Assembly (NCBI RefSeq): GCF_014633365.1
Contig: NC_068352.1
Coordinates: 27,871,310 to 27,935,309 of the forward strand
DNA from: Diospyros lotus
Lineage: Eukaryota > Streptophyta > Magnoliopsida > Ericales > Ebenaceae
Length of the DNA stretch: 64,000 bases
Reading direction: 5' to 3'
Of the stretch, positions 12,301-23,296 are shown piece after piece. Made by a program: the position numbers and the translations under genes. The notes below the pieces were generated by a model. It saw only the letters and a program-made list of their open reading frames with translations. It was not told the DNA's origin and did no database searches. The number at the start of each line of letters is the position of its first letter. Positions within the stretch are counted from its first letter, which is position 1.

Positions 12301-15300
12301 TTACTTGGACGTCAAGTACTAGAAGTCTATGTTGAGTAGTCAAACACTCTCCCAGTATCACCTTACAATCCCTACAACATAATCGATCATCTTGTAGTAC
12401 TACAAAAAACTTTTAGAGTTTTTTTAATATAATAATAAAAACTTTTAAAAAAATGCTAAAAGTTTTTTATTATTATATTAAAAATATAAAACATAGAGGA
12501 GAAGTCCTGGTATGTATATTGCTTATGAACCACTCACCTGCTACCCTACTTTATGTTTGCCATAGACTCATAGTGAAGGAATGGATTCTGTTATATTTGA
12601 ACATTTATTTTTCAAAAAAAAAGATATGTCGCTTAATTATTACCTTTTTATTAGAATGAGAATTTTCTAGATCCTCTAGATTTTTGTCTAATTTCTATAA
12701 GTTGAGGAGTTCATTTTTGTAGGCACTTGCTCAAAGTGATATTATCCTGAGTAAATTAGGTGTTGCTAGAGAAAGTGTTGATGATGCAGCTGGTGCTGCT
12801 CAGGTGTGTGGTTGACCTTGTTGCATCTTTTTAAACATTCTGATACTATTCAAGGCAAGATTGTCTACTAACAGTATATTTTTATTTCAAGTCAGTTTGT
12901 AGCTTCAAACAGACTGAGGGATGCAGGTGTTATTGCAAGTGCTCGAGCTGCACAGATTTATGGGCTTAATTTACTTGCTGAGAGAATACAGGTTTTTCCT
13001 CGACCTGTTTCTTGTTTATTTGTCTTCCAACGGGCCTAATATTTTCCCCTCATCAGATTCCAAGAAATGGGATAGAAAATACCCTTTGAAGCATATCTCA
13101 GTATCAGCAAACTCCGAATGACAAAAAAGCATACAAAATGATCCCCTAGACTATGACCATTTAAGTATCTCTGTTAGCTGACGATGAGAAACTTGAATAT
13201 AATCAGATGGATTTATAACTTTTCAACTTAAATGACCTTATAGTTGATCTTAATAATTGATTAATTACACTGGTACCCAGACCTATGATTCAATATCCCC
13301 TATTAACAATCAGCACATCTACAATTATCCATTTCAGGCACGTAACCCATTTTCTTATTACAATTATGAAGTGTATGACACGAGGGCAAGCCTTGGTAGC
13401 AAATAGTAAGGTTGCTTCATTGTGATTGGAAGGTCACGCGTTCAAGTTGTCGAAACATCGTCCTTGCAAGGCAAGGGTAAGACTGCTTACAAAAATGGCC
13501 CTCCCCCAACCCTAGCAAAGCAGGAAGACTCATGCATTGCAGACTCCCTTCTAAAGTCTATGACATGGTTAATTCACAAATCCAGAAGAGCGTGGCATGC
13601 TAGCTGGTTGACACTTTTGTGTCTTTCGCTGGCCACTGGCATCATAGTTGGTGAAATGGGTCAGAATTATTTGAGGTCAACAAATTGCTAAACATGCTAT
13701 GGTCATTATATTGGGTGGGGAGAATAAGGATGCTAGAAAAGGTCAAGTTTTGAAAAATTGTTTGACCATCACTGATCTTTTAAATTCTTCACTTTACTTT
13801 TATTGTTAAGTTTGGGTTTCATGCAAAATTACAACTTCCTTCTGAACGTGGTGCAATTGCAGAACTATTCATCTCATTTTCGCACCAGTGGATGTACTGC
13901 ATGAACATTGCAATGGATTTTTCTTGAGCTATGACCTCAAATAAAATAATCAAACATCGAAGTTGCTTATTACTTTTATTTTTTTATTTTGCAGTGGATA
14001 TTTATTTGATTTTACTCTTGTTGATCCTACATAATACTTATTTACAGAATTATTATTGGGTAGAAGAAATAGTACTCAGTTTGCTTTTGTCTCATGATTT
14101 ATTCAGGATGACTCTGATAATATTACTCGTTATTTGGTACTTGCAAGAGATCCTATAATGCCAAGAGCTGATAAGCCCTTTAAGGTAAGCTTCATTTTGC
14201 CTATTCTACTTTCTCTAGTGTTTCTTAAGGCTCTGAGATATTCAAAATTTGATGTTCTTTGTTTCAGACAAGCATTGTGTTTACTTTGGAAGAAGGCCCT
14301 GGAGTGTTGTTTAAAGCTTTAGCAGTTTTTGCACTAAGGGATATTAGTTTGACAAAGGTATGTTCTCTAATATGTGATATTAGGTCATCTTTCTGTAGGA
14401 AAGCCCTGCCTTAACTCTTTCCCTCCCTATGCAATTTTAGATCGAAAGTCGGCCACAGAGAAAGCGCCCATTAAGGGTTGTTGATGACTCAAACACTGGA
14501 AGTGCCAAGTGAGTAGTTATTTCACATTTGATATGAAAGATGTCTAAGATCATGTCAAATGGGAACGGTTGCATAATGTACATAATATCTGTTTCGTACA
14601 AGTGATGCATTTCAAAGTTCTATAAGTTGGTGCATTTTTTCCTTTTTCATTTTTGGTTGAATTCTACATTTGATGGATATTGACATGGTATTAAGTGTTC
14701 ACGTTCTGAATTTCTAGCACATTGGATCCTCAAGAGGTGAACCTATGCATGGCAAAAGCGCTGTATCATATAGCCTGTCATAAACTGGTGTTTCAAAACA
14801 ATGACAAAGTGAAATAGTGAACTTTATTCAGATTTTTTAAGCCTCAACCCAGTCTGGCTGAGCTTACCATTCTCTTAGGAATTTTACATGATTATCTACA
14901 TGAATAAGAAGAGAAGATGTGCTCTTAGGTCTCAAATATCCCTGACTTCCCCTGGGTAATCCTTTTGCTGTTTCCTCTTCCATAAAAGTCTTTCCATTGG
15001 GCTATAGGAAACCATTGTTACTTTGATTCAAGTATAGTGAAGGCAAAGTAAAAACTTCCAAAGAATACATAGTTCTGTGTGTGTGGTGAAGCCATGGAAT
15101 CTTTATATCTCATCGTGCTTGACAAACCTGTTTAAGGGAAATTTGTCATTCTCAATTCCGTGAAGAGCAGTGATTTTTCTCAGTCATTTTAGAGGAAATC
15201 AATAAAATTTGGTACATGATTGATGTATGCTAAATAAGCTTGAAATCTTGGAAAATATCACAACTTTTGTGCTGACTTTCTTGCATTTTCAAAAATCAAC

Positions 15301-16953
15301 TCTGTGAATGAAACAGGATTATCGTAGTTATGCCCATGTACTTCTATCCCCTTTGAATATGTCATTTGCCTCCTGAAAACATTATCATAACATTGAACAT
15401 TTTCTTGATTTGGGAATTGTGGTTGTTGGTGAAATAATGCTTTCTATTTAGTTGACTAATTTATAGTTGCAGGTATTTTGATTACCTTTTCTACATTGAT
15501 TTTGAGGCATCTATGGCAGAGCCTCGTGCACAAAATGCTCTGGGACATTTGCAGGTTTGTGATCTATAATTTACACCAAGTCTGGCTTTGCTATTTATTT
15601 GTTCTTTTGGTAAACCCTAAACCCTCAGGTACATCCCCAAAATTTTGAAAATCTTCTTCTATGCCCCTTGTTCAAAAATTATAGTGGAATAAAATTTCAA
15701 CAAGCCAAGTACTTTTTGTTACTGTTCGTAACCTCAGGAAGTGAGATTCTTCATTATTTTCTGCTAGCTTCTTGTTAGTTATTATGTTGACAAGCATTGC
15801 TTTGTAGATGTATGTAATCATTATAGTAACTTTCTCTTTTGATATCTCGAAGATATACTTCATGTCTGCAATGATAAAGTTCCATTTTTAAGTGTCCTCT
15901 TAAGAATTATGTTTCCTTTCACTTTTTTTCTTTTTTCTTTTTGGGTGAAAATTTGATTCCAGTTAATCAAAAGAAAATGGAACTCTTATGAAGTAATATC
16001 TGTAATCAACACTATTACCTGCATTTTGATTTGGAAGCTCCAACAGTAAGATCAGATAGAAGAGAGAATTATAGCAAATAGAGATGCACAAGAGAAGCAG
16101 CTCAAGCGATAACCAAACAAAAACTGAGATTAAAATGTAGGTTTGTTTCTCAAGGACACAGCTTCATCTCCTATTTAGATTTTTGAAAACCAAACTCCCT
16201 TGGTTTCTATAATTGCTTAAATGACCCAACCCAAAAACAACTTTATATTCATAAGAAAAACCTTTCACTCATGCCAGGATATGAGACACTGGGCCTGGTC
16301 TCCAGCTAAGAACACAAAGTCCTTAAAAGTGTGTGTTTATATGTGTGCAAGGTTGGTATAAATGCATAAACTATATAATTTGGTATTGAACAATAAACTG
16401 AAGAAACTACAAGCCGATATTTCCTAATGAGTAAAAAGCTGACACTGAAGTGCACAAGAGTGCGACCCCATTTTGTGCTTTGGTTTTTTCTTCTTCAGTT
16501 AGTTGATCTTCCTAGGGTTGAAATTACTAGAAGCGGCATGCTACCTCTTTTTTTTTTCCCCCATTTTGGCTAGGTCACTGAGTGTCTTATCTTTATTACC
16601 AATTTTTGGCCCCATCAAGTTAAAAATCCCGGATAGGCTGCCTCAAATCATGTTCTGAATTAATCAGTGGCAATGAGTGGTATGATTCTTCCATTTATAT
16701 CCCTTAATAAATGAACTCTTGTTCCATCTCTTATTTGCTATGCTATCAGGATTTGGTGCAAGAACCATTAGTCCTGCTATCTTTTTAACTTTTCAAAAAC
16801 TCTGATTGATAGGTAGAAATCCTATAAATTATCACTCCTTGAATTCGCTGCTACCGCATCGATTTGATTACCATGAATTTTTCATTTCTTTTGCAGGAAT
16901 TTGCACCATTTCTTCGGGTACTCGGTTGCTATCCCATGGATACAACTCTATAA
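6359..16953 (+). CDS. ADT1: Arogenate/prephenate dehydratase, ADT1-like, plastid
   Basis: This enzyme converts arogenate (and in some family members prephenate) to phenylalanine (phenylpyruvate) in the plastid, the last step of Phe synthesis. Eleven GT-AG exons keep one frame: 6359-6617, 8930-8997, 9123-9215, 9533-9733, 12723-12803, 12896-12991, 14107-14184, 14268-14357, 14441-14508, 15473-15554 and 16897-16953. That gives 390 codons, the usual length for the family. Residues 1 to about 90 are a variable, transit-peptide-like N-terminus. The dehydratase domain starts at GVPGAYSE (about 110) and includes [15 protein letters not shown] (about 155) and [11 protein letters not shown] (about 246). 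The C-terminal ACT domain carries the ESRP motif (about 324-327) expected for Phe feedback control. The C-terminus (GCYPMDTTL) and the multi-exon layout fit the intron-containing ADT1/ADT2 group; ADT1 is favoured by the segment before [14 protein letters not shown]. The start is the ATG at 6359; the ATG at 6351 stops at once. Intron 4 holds a LINE, and introns 1 and 6 hold short retroelements. Confidence 0.93.
8113..8340 (+). mobile_element. Short non-autonomous RTE-type element (SINE-like) in ADT intron 1
   Basis: The right end (about 8295-8340) reads ACTCCACATAGTGGGATAAC...TATGTTGTTGTTGTT. This is the same 3' tail, in opposite orientation, as the LINE at 10148-12404. The left part (about 8155-8215) contains CGGTCCCAAGCCCGGATAAA and GGAGGAGGGTTGCG, a block I recall from the 5' region of plant RTE-type elements. 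The element therefore looks like an internally deleted RTE whose 5' and 3' ends are joined. No target-site duplication was found by eye. Confidence 0.55.
10179..12400 (-). pseudogene. RTE LINE endonuclease tail and reverse transcriptase remnant
   Basis: Read on the minus strand from 12400 downward, there is an endonuclease C-terminal piece (CKVIPGE near 12360, then a [13 protein letters not shown] block near 12240). A linker rich in Lys and Glu follows (12049-11654). The reverse transcriptase begins at 11614 ([16 protein letters not shown]) and continues at 11315 ([20 protein letters not shown]) through [13 protein letters not shown], with the catalytic FADD motif, to the thumb and C-terminal region RWFGHVRRR ending at 10179. 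It is broken by stops and frameshifts near 12060, 11640 and 11400-11320, so no intact polyprotein remains. The residues match the plant RTE clade as I know it. Confidence 0.85.
12405..12455 (-). repeat. Inverted copy of flanking target DNA at the LINE 5' junction
   Basis: Between the last recognisable LINE sequence and the right-hand target-site duplication lies an AT-rich segment. Its core (about 12424-12447, TTAATATAATAATAAAAACT) is the reverse complement of the target-flank DNA at about 12460-12482. Together they form an imperfect hairpin of about 27-bp arms, with a short loop around 12450. Confidence 0.6.
13384..13545 (+). mobile_element. Au-like SINE remnant in ADT intron 6
   Basis: The order 'gggcaagccttggta.caa..gtaaggttgct', 'ggaaggtcacgcgttcaa', 'cgaaacat', 'ttgcaaggcaagggtaagactgc' and then a pyrimidine/CCC-rich tail follows the layout I know for Au-type plant SINEs. 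The first block resembles a tRNA-type A box, and GGTCACGCGTTCAAGT resembles the B box of an internal RNA polymerase III promoter. Several differences from the family show it is old. It has no coding potential. Confidence 0.65.
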
Positions 16954-17371
16954 ATGTTCCATTGCCAGAATGTGCATTCCCCGTTCAAGCCAGTCGCAGC
17001 AGAGATGTATCACCAGAACTTATTGCAGTGATCTACCTTTTTGAGCAGATAGAATGATGAGATATTGCCGATTTCAAATCGGGACACTCCACTGTTTTTG
17101 AACCATTTGATTGTAGCCATCATCCAGCCAACATGAACAGGAATCAGACTTTATATACACCAAGCCCGCCAGTGAGCATAGGTTGAGATTTTGATTTGTA
17201 TGCAAGAGAAGCACAATTAGGGCAGCAAGTTTTTCTTGTTTGTATTTTAATTTAGGCATCCAGTGATTGGCAAGTTAGGATTCGGGTAGTTGAACCTATC
17301 TAATGGGATTAAAATTTCATATGCCGTTGTTTCTTGTATTTTAATTTACTTCCTCAGTGAATAAAAGTGGG
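16954..17371 (+). other. ADT 3' untranslated region and polyadenylation signal
   Basis: After the TAA at 16951-16953, the sequence stays moderately mixed in base composition up to an AATAAA at about 17360-17365. It then becomes strongly AT-rich. A transcript end shortly after 17370 is therefore likely, but this is inferred from sequence alone. Confidence 0.45.
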
Positions 17372-18480
17372 CTTTTACTCAAGAAGAGAACTACAAAAAT
17401 ATATTTATTTTTTATTTTTGGCATGATTTCTGCATAGTATTTGCACTAATTTTGTCTGCAAGACAATATTCGTATAGAATTTTGTACTGAAAATTCATTT
17501 TAGAATAATTTTTATATGTTAAAAAAAAGTTGATATATTTTATGTTCAATACCTTGCCAAATTTTAGAGCAAGCTAATGACTTTTCATTAAAAAAAGAAA
17601 AAGACAAGAAAAGCAGAAAGCATCATTGGAATCTCCTGGCATTTGCCTCCTACTTTATCGTAGTATAATGTGACATGTTTCTGATACAAACAATAATATA
17701 ATTTTAGGGCTTGCAATATTCTTCAATTTAATTATTCATATGAACCCTAGTTTTCCCCCACTTTGGGTAAGAATGGAATGCTATTCTGACCCTCCATTCA
17801 ACATGTAGTTGTCATTTGTCTCCAAGTCTGAGTAGCCATGGACCTACTTGAGCAATTTCTTTTACCAAATTAAAAGAAAAACTATAAAAAGACACATATT
17901 TGTCTACCTTAACTCCAATTGAGGAATATAAGTAAATTTATGTCTCATAAATTATGCATTTTTTTTAATACAAAAGTCTCGCTTGGGACGTGATGTCACA
18001 AGTGAAAATATACTTTATATAGAAAAGATAAGTAAAACATGACATATAAAATATAAAAATATCTCTAATAAAATAAAAATATAATTAATAATATTCTTTG
18101 TGACATAAATTTTATTGTCTCTATGTGAAATTAAAGGTTAAAATAGTCCTATTATTATTTTATATTCTAATGATACGTTTTAGAGATGGGCTTTTGAGGA
18201 GAAAAGAAAAAAAAAATACTGCTAATAACATGTAAAAATGCATAAATATAAATAAAAAAAATCATAAAACTCATAAATATCTATAATTATATTTTATTCT
18301 AATAGCATTTTATATAAAAGAAATTAGCAAAATATATCGGTTTTAGCAAGTGCGGTGGGGCAGGTGGCATCCATTGGACCAACGACAAGAAGTACAAGAG
18401 TATTCTGTTCGGTGGGTAATCAGGAAGGAAAGGGAAAGAGAAAATCAGTCCCTCTGGGCGACCAGGTTCATTGAACCTGC
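17372..18480. other. AT-rich intergenic stretch
   Basis: No coding or transposon similarity was recognised. It is highly AT-rich between about 17880 and 18340, then changes to a more mixed composition near 18340, consistent with the 5' region of the possible gene at 18610. Confidence 0.4.
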
Positions 18481-18576
18481 AAAGCTCTCTCTTTTATCTT
18501 GCCATTTCCTCCATCTCTAGCTTCTGCAACAAAACAATGTAGTATTAATCTATATCTACATATATATATATATATA

Positions 18577-18609
18577 GATCGATAGATAGATAGAGAGAGA
18601 GAGAGAGAG
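18577..18609 (+). promoter_or_regulatory. GATA/GAGA simple-sequence block directly before an ATG
   Basis: A short (GATA)n run is followed by an uninterrupted (GA)n run that ends at the ATG at 18610. Purine GA runs in plant 5' leaders are known binding sites for BBR/BPC GAGA factors. Whether this one is used is inference. A very similar GATA-then-GAGA block precedes the SKS start at 30741. Confidence 0.35.
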
Positions 18610-19545
18610 ATGGCCTTGCCTGCTGACGAAGATCATCTCCTTCCCACCTTAAACCCTAATATTTCACTGTCTTCTGTGTGCCCAAAGGTATAATTAATTC
18701 TCTCTTTTTCTCTTTCACTCTTGCAATCCATTTGGCCTCGCTTTGTTCTGCTAATGCAGATGCAGCATGCTCTCCATCTATTTGTTTTATTTTATTTTTT
18801 TCCTGGGCGATGTTTGATTATTCAACTGGAACAAGGAAGCCCTTGTAAAGATTGCTACAGAAAAGTTAATTAATCTTAATCTTCTTGTTAATTAATTTAT
18901 CTATGGAAGATGAACATCTCTATGTTTAATTTGCTTGCTCTCATTCTTGTTCTTCTTTGATTCTTTGTCATGTTGAAAGAGCATGAGATCTCTTCTCCTA
19001 ATTGCTCCAAATTATATATATATATATATATTAGGGCATCTTCCGTTGCTTTCGTACTGTTTCTTCTTTTGTATAAAAATATATATGACCTATTTCCAGA
19101 AGTGCCATCTTGGACCAATGTTTTCTACATCTACTATATATAACAATTTTTTTTAACAATTCAGCAATACAAAATTGAAGTTGTGAGGAATGTTTTAATT
19201 AATTAATTAGGTAGAGATGAGTGATTAGGATATCTTTTTATAAGCTTTGACTGCCCCGACTACCTTTACGACATATCCCATTGAAATTCTAATCTAATCT
19301 TCTTGTAATCTCATGATAAGCACAAGTATGGCTCATTGGGTAAACAGACCCATCTGACAGATGACTGTCAGGAAATAAAATAATCAGCATGGATGAGAAT
19401 TATCAAACACATAAACGACTGAATTAAAAAGGGCTAATTATAATAAGAATGATGTCTTATGTCTATATACATACAGGTCTCTATGTGGCTGCGGATCACT
19501 CGGCATGCATGGAGGAAGAAGAAGAAAACCAGACCAGAATCTTGA
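18610..19545 (+). CDS. Possible small two-exon gene of unknown function
   Basis: The ATG at 18610 opens 26 codons (MALPADEDHLLPTL...) and ends at CCAAAG|GTATAA (18687). A plausible acceptor at 19476 (ATACAG|GTCTCT) resumes in frame with SMWLRITRHAWRKKKK and stops at about 19545, giving roughly 48 residues with an acidic N-terminus and a basic tail. The upstream region (18340-18609) looks leader-like, with a CT/GA-rich tract. The product is not recognised. It may instead be the first exon of a longer gene cut off by the copia insertion at 20169, or a non-coding transcript. Only splice and frame consistency supports it. Confidence 0.25.
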
Positions 19546-20168
19546 TGCATATCGTGATATAAATATATATATATATATATATTCACAGAACCAGAATCAA
19601 ATATATATATATGAGCAGATAACAAGGCAGCAATATTGCAATGGCTACCACACAGTGTTCTTGAGGATGATGAGTTCCCCCCTAAACTTCAGTTTTCCAG
19701 TTTGGTGATCCTGTAATAATCAAGGAAAAGATGATCATGAACCTGATGAATCAGTCTCAGCCTGTATTTCCTTAATCTCGCTTTGGAATGCTCCGAGATC
19801 AACAGGCAGATTGTAGGTTTGTGATTGCTTACCACAATAAATTCTAGTTCTGTGTATTAATCTTCATTTTTATTTTTTTATTTAATTTTGGCTTCTTTTT
19901 CTCCCCCATTGCCTTATGGTGAGAGGATATGTACTTCTCAGGACAACTTCTTGGGATGAATGGGGCTTTCCTTATGTAATTGTTAGTATTCCTTATATAT
20001 GTTATGACTAAAGTGTGTTATTGTTTAGATTATTTAGATATAATATAATACCTATTTTCTATAACATTTTATAAATAACTAATTTTATATCAAACTATAC
20101 TCACAAACAAATTTGATAATAATTTTTATAAGGTGTTGTCAATGATTATTAAAAATATATATATTTTT

Positions 20169-21033
20169 TGTTGCGAAAATCTCTTCAAAACAAAAAGGGT
20201 TAGTGCAATAAATCGAACCAAAATATACATCAAATCAAGATCGAAAGCAAACAGAAAAATACTCACTGTTTAAAACCGATTCAAGGCTCAAATTTGAAAG
20301 ATCAGTCACCATTCTTGGTAACACCAATGAATAGGAACCACAAGTCACAAGCCACAAGCGAAGCTCTCAAACCGTAAGCCTAGAAAAGCCCCAACACTTA
20401 TCGACCAAACCAGCAAAGAAACCCTCTCTCACCCAAACGATCACAACCACACAAAGTAGGTTACCAAAGAAGGTAGATCGATCACAAAGACAGTGGGTTC
20501 AAAGCACAAAAGCCAAGAGAAAGAGCTTACCTGAATAAAGAACCCAGATCTGAATATGTAGAGGCTTCCAGCAACATTAGAGGGTCGTCTTTCTCACACA
20601 AGGAAATAAGGCCACAAATAAGGAAGAAAAGATCATCTACAGAAGGCAAGAAAACCTCCATCGCAATCGGAAGAATCAAGACATAAGCGGTGAAACAATC
20701 GACCAAGATAGGAAACACGAGAGAAAGAGAGAGAGAGAGAAGGAACTAGGGTTTGGCCGAGATAAGGAATACGACAAACAGAGGGCAAAGAGGCCCTTTT
20801 ATATGAGGGCCAGAAAGGCTAAGTTGAGTGGGCTTCACCCCACTTAAGCAAATGGGTCAAGACCTATATTTCTCCTTTAAAGTGAGTGATGGGCTTGTGG
20901 CCCAACTTCTAAAATGGGCTGTCAAAAGAGAATGGTGACGGTCTTGGGTCCTTCAATCTCAGGCCGAAGCCTATGAAGACCTATCCAAAAAAATGTCATG
21001 GCCTCGAGCCTTATTAGGGAACAAAAAATAACA
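20169..21033 (-). repeat. 3' LTR of the copia element
   Basis: About 865 bp, with + strand ends TGTTGCG...AATAACA. Its minus-strand start follows the purine-rich tract at 21046-21034. Its partner is at 27721-28563. Both contain the same blocks, for example 'aaaccctctctcacccaaacgatcac', and the same GA-rich tract followed by 'aactagggtttggccgaga'. Confidence 0.85.
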
Positions 21034-21145
21034 AATCCTCACCTTGTTTCCTAATAAGGCCAACACACACATGCAGCAAAAAACATACAGCAAAAAATGT
21101 ACGAATAATCAATAGGCAAGTTAAGAAAGAAAACCTTACCAATTC

Positions 21146-22822
21146 TCACGTAACTTTGCCAATGCTTAGAAAGTTTAGGCACCTTTTGAATTTTTCAACA
21201 GTAAGCACCTTTGTTCCCATATTAGAGGGGTTGAAATTTGAATGCACTTTTTCAAGTATAATAACATCTTGAGATATAATATCACGAATAACGTGCAGTC
21301 TTACATCAATGTGTTTAGTGTGCTCGTGAAAAAATAGGGTTGTTACACAAGTGAATAGCTGACTGACTATAAAAAAAAAAACACTAATATTTTTTGTTAG
21401 AACACACAGTTCATTAAGCAAACCTTTAAGCCACAAGGCTTCTTTAATTGCTTTTGTAGCAGCTATATATTCAGATTCAGTAGTTGACAAAGCAACAATG
21501 TGTTGGAGTTGAGACTTCTAACTAATGCATGAATTAGATAAAGTAAACACGTAGGATGATGTTGATTTCCTATTGTCTCTATCACCTACATAATCTGAAT
21601 ATGTAAACTCCATTAGACTCATTTTATCTGAATGGCATACACTAAACCTACATTGGAAGTACTCTTCAAATATCTAAGTAACCATTTCAAAGCTTCCTAA
21701 TGGATTGGACCTTGGTTTGTCATAAATCTATTTAATGTGCTAACTGCATGGGGTAGGTCTGGTCTAGTACACACCATGAGGTACATAACCAATCTTATTG
21801 CATTAGAATAAGGGACTTTACTCATATACTCCTCTTTTTCTTTGCTAGCTGGAGATTTTTCTCTTGATAATATGAAATGGGCTCCTAAGAGTAAAGAAAC
21901 TGATTTGCTTTCATGCATGCTAAATCTTTTTAGAATTTTTAACACATATGAAATTTAATGCAAGAATAACATGAAATTTGACCTATCTCTTACAATTTCC
22001 ATACATAGGATTCTTTTAGCCATACCTAGGTCTTTCATGTCAAATTCTCCATCTAAGGAAGATTTTATGCTATTGATCCTTTTAACATCATGGCCAATAA
22101 GAAGCATGTCATCAACATAAAGTAAAAGAAATACACAGTCATCTTTATTTTTATGCTGAAAATATAAGTAATGATCAAAATCACTTCTTTTAAAACCAAT
22201 TGATTTAACAAATGAATCAAAACGTTTATACCATTGCCTAGGAAATTGTTTTAAACTATATAAAGATTTTTTCAAGAAACACATAAAATCTGATTTTTTT
22301 CTTATCTTCAAAACCTTTGGGTTGAAACATATAGATTTTTTCATCTAAGTCACCATACAAAAAAGCAATTTTAACATCTAGTTGTATAAGTTCTTAGTCA
22401 AAATATACAACAAATGCAAACATGACACGTATGATGGTATACTTAACAACTAGTGAAAAAATCTCATTATAATCTACCCCTTCCTTTTGTGTGAAACATT
22501 TGGCTACTAACCTAGCCTTAAATCTTATGGGGTCTTTTTCACTTATACCTTCTTTAACCTTAAAGATCCACTTCCAACCCACAATGGACTTATCTTTTGG
22601 TCTAGGTACTAACTCCCATGTATGATTTTTATTTAGGGAACTCATCTACTATCCCATTGCTTCTATCCAGTTTTTAGAATACTCACTTCTAATGGCCTCT
22701 TCATATATTTTTGGCTCTTTATCGGTTAGATCTTGATAACTAGCAAAGGCCAAGTCAAAATCAGATTCTAGCCTTTGAAGAATCCTATATATGGGATCTC
22801 CCCTCCCTATCTCAGGCTAACT
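21146..22822 (-). pseudogene. Copia reverse transcriptase and RNase H remnant
   Basis: Read on the minus strand: about 22640 NHTWELVPRPKDKSIVGWKW, then the RT core with KKSLYSLKQFPRQWYKRFD (about 22270) and the catalytic LLYVDDMLLIGHD (about 22110). The connection domain follows (SKVPYSNAIRLVMYLMVCTR, about 21800), then RNase H with STTESEYIAATKAIKEALWL (about 21480). Stops and frameshifts near 22385, 21950, 21690 and 21490 break it into at least four frames. The order RT then RNase H with no integrase after it is the Ty1/copia order. Confidence 0.85.
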
Positions 22823-22827
22823 AATAT

Positions 22828-23296
22828 CACTACAAGAAAAATCAGTTTTAGTGACGAAAAAATCCGTCACTAAAAACATAAAATCCGTCACTAAATTTTT
22901 CTGTGACGGGTTTAGTGACGGGGTAAAATCCGTCACTAAAGAGGGCGTGACAGAATTTTAGTGACGGGGTGAGTGGTACCCGTCGCAGATCTGTGACGGG
23001 ATAGCAGTTCCGTCACAAATTTGTGACGGGTATCCCGTCACAGATCTGTGACGGGGCAGTATTACCCGTCACAAATCTGTGACAGGGAAGTTCTACCCGT
23101 CACAAATCTGTGACGGGGAAATACTTTCCGTCACAGATCTGTGACGGGAAAGTACGACCCGTCACAGATTTGTGATGGAAACTGCCCCGTCACAGATCTG
23201 TGACAGGGAACAGTCTGTCACAAATCTGTGACGGACAGGACAAGCCGTCACAGATCTGTGACGGGAAGTACTGCCCCGTCACAGATCTGTGACGGG
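22828..23296. mobile_element. CACTA-type transposon end fragment with palindrome array
   Basis: It begins CACTACAAGAAAAATC, the canonical terminus of plant CACTA (En/Spm-like) transposons. Several copies of TCCGTCACTAAA and its complement follow. From 22980 to 23295 there are eleven copies of a 20-bp palindrome (see findings). No opposite CACTA terminus (TTCTTGTAGTG on the + strand) is present, and there is no transposase. The block sits between copia gag (23297 onward) and RT (22822 downward), where copia protease and integrase should be. Confidence 0.75.
22980..23295. repeat. Array of eleven 20-bp palindromes, period about 30 bp
   Basis: The consensus CCGTCACAGATCTGTGACGG is a perfect dyad. 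Units start at about 22980, 23010, 23035, 23066, 23097, 23128, 23159, 23187, 23215, 23245 and 23276, giving steps of 30, 25, 31, 31, 31, 31, 28, 28, 30 and 31 bp. At least four units are perfect palindromes; the others carry one to three changes. Spacers of 5-11 bp are not conserved. Confidence 0.9.

Larger units (their letters stand above)
10131..12472 (-). mobile_element. 5'-truncated RTE-clade LINE in ADT intron 4, with 17-bp target-site duplication
   Basis: A non-LTR retrotransposon lies antisense to the ADT gene. The 3' end (minus strand) is the TTG-repeat tail at 10148-10158, preceded by a GGGATAAAGGCTGGATATG-like terminus. Coding remnants run from about 12390 down to 10179. The sequence CTAAAAGTTTTTTATTA occurs at 10131-10147 and again at 12456-12472, a perfect 17-bp direct repeat flanking the insertion and the expected signature of target-primed integration. 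The 5' part of the endonuclease is missing. Spliced ADT exons 4 and 5 lie outside, at 9733 and 12723, so the host frame is unaffected. Confidence 0.85.

Noticed and set aside
13384..13545. Functional tRNA gene
   Set aside because: A- and B-box-like motifs are present, but no cloverleaf with an anticodon arm and acceptor stem can be formed. The order of blocks fits a SINE.
22980..23295. CRISPR-like repeat-spacer array
   Set aside because: The regular repeats and short spacers look superficially similar. However, the repeats are 20-bp full palindromes, the spacers are only 5-11 bp, the host is a plant, and a CACTA terminus lies directly beside them.
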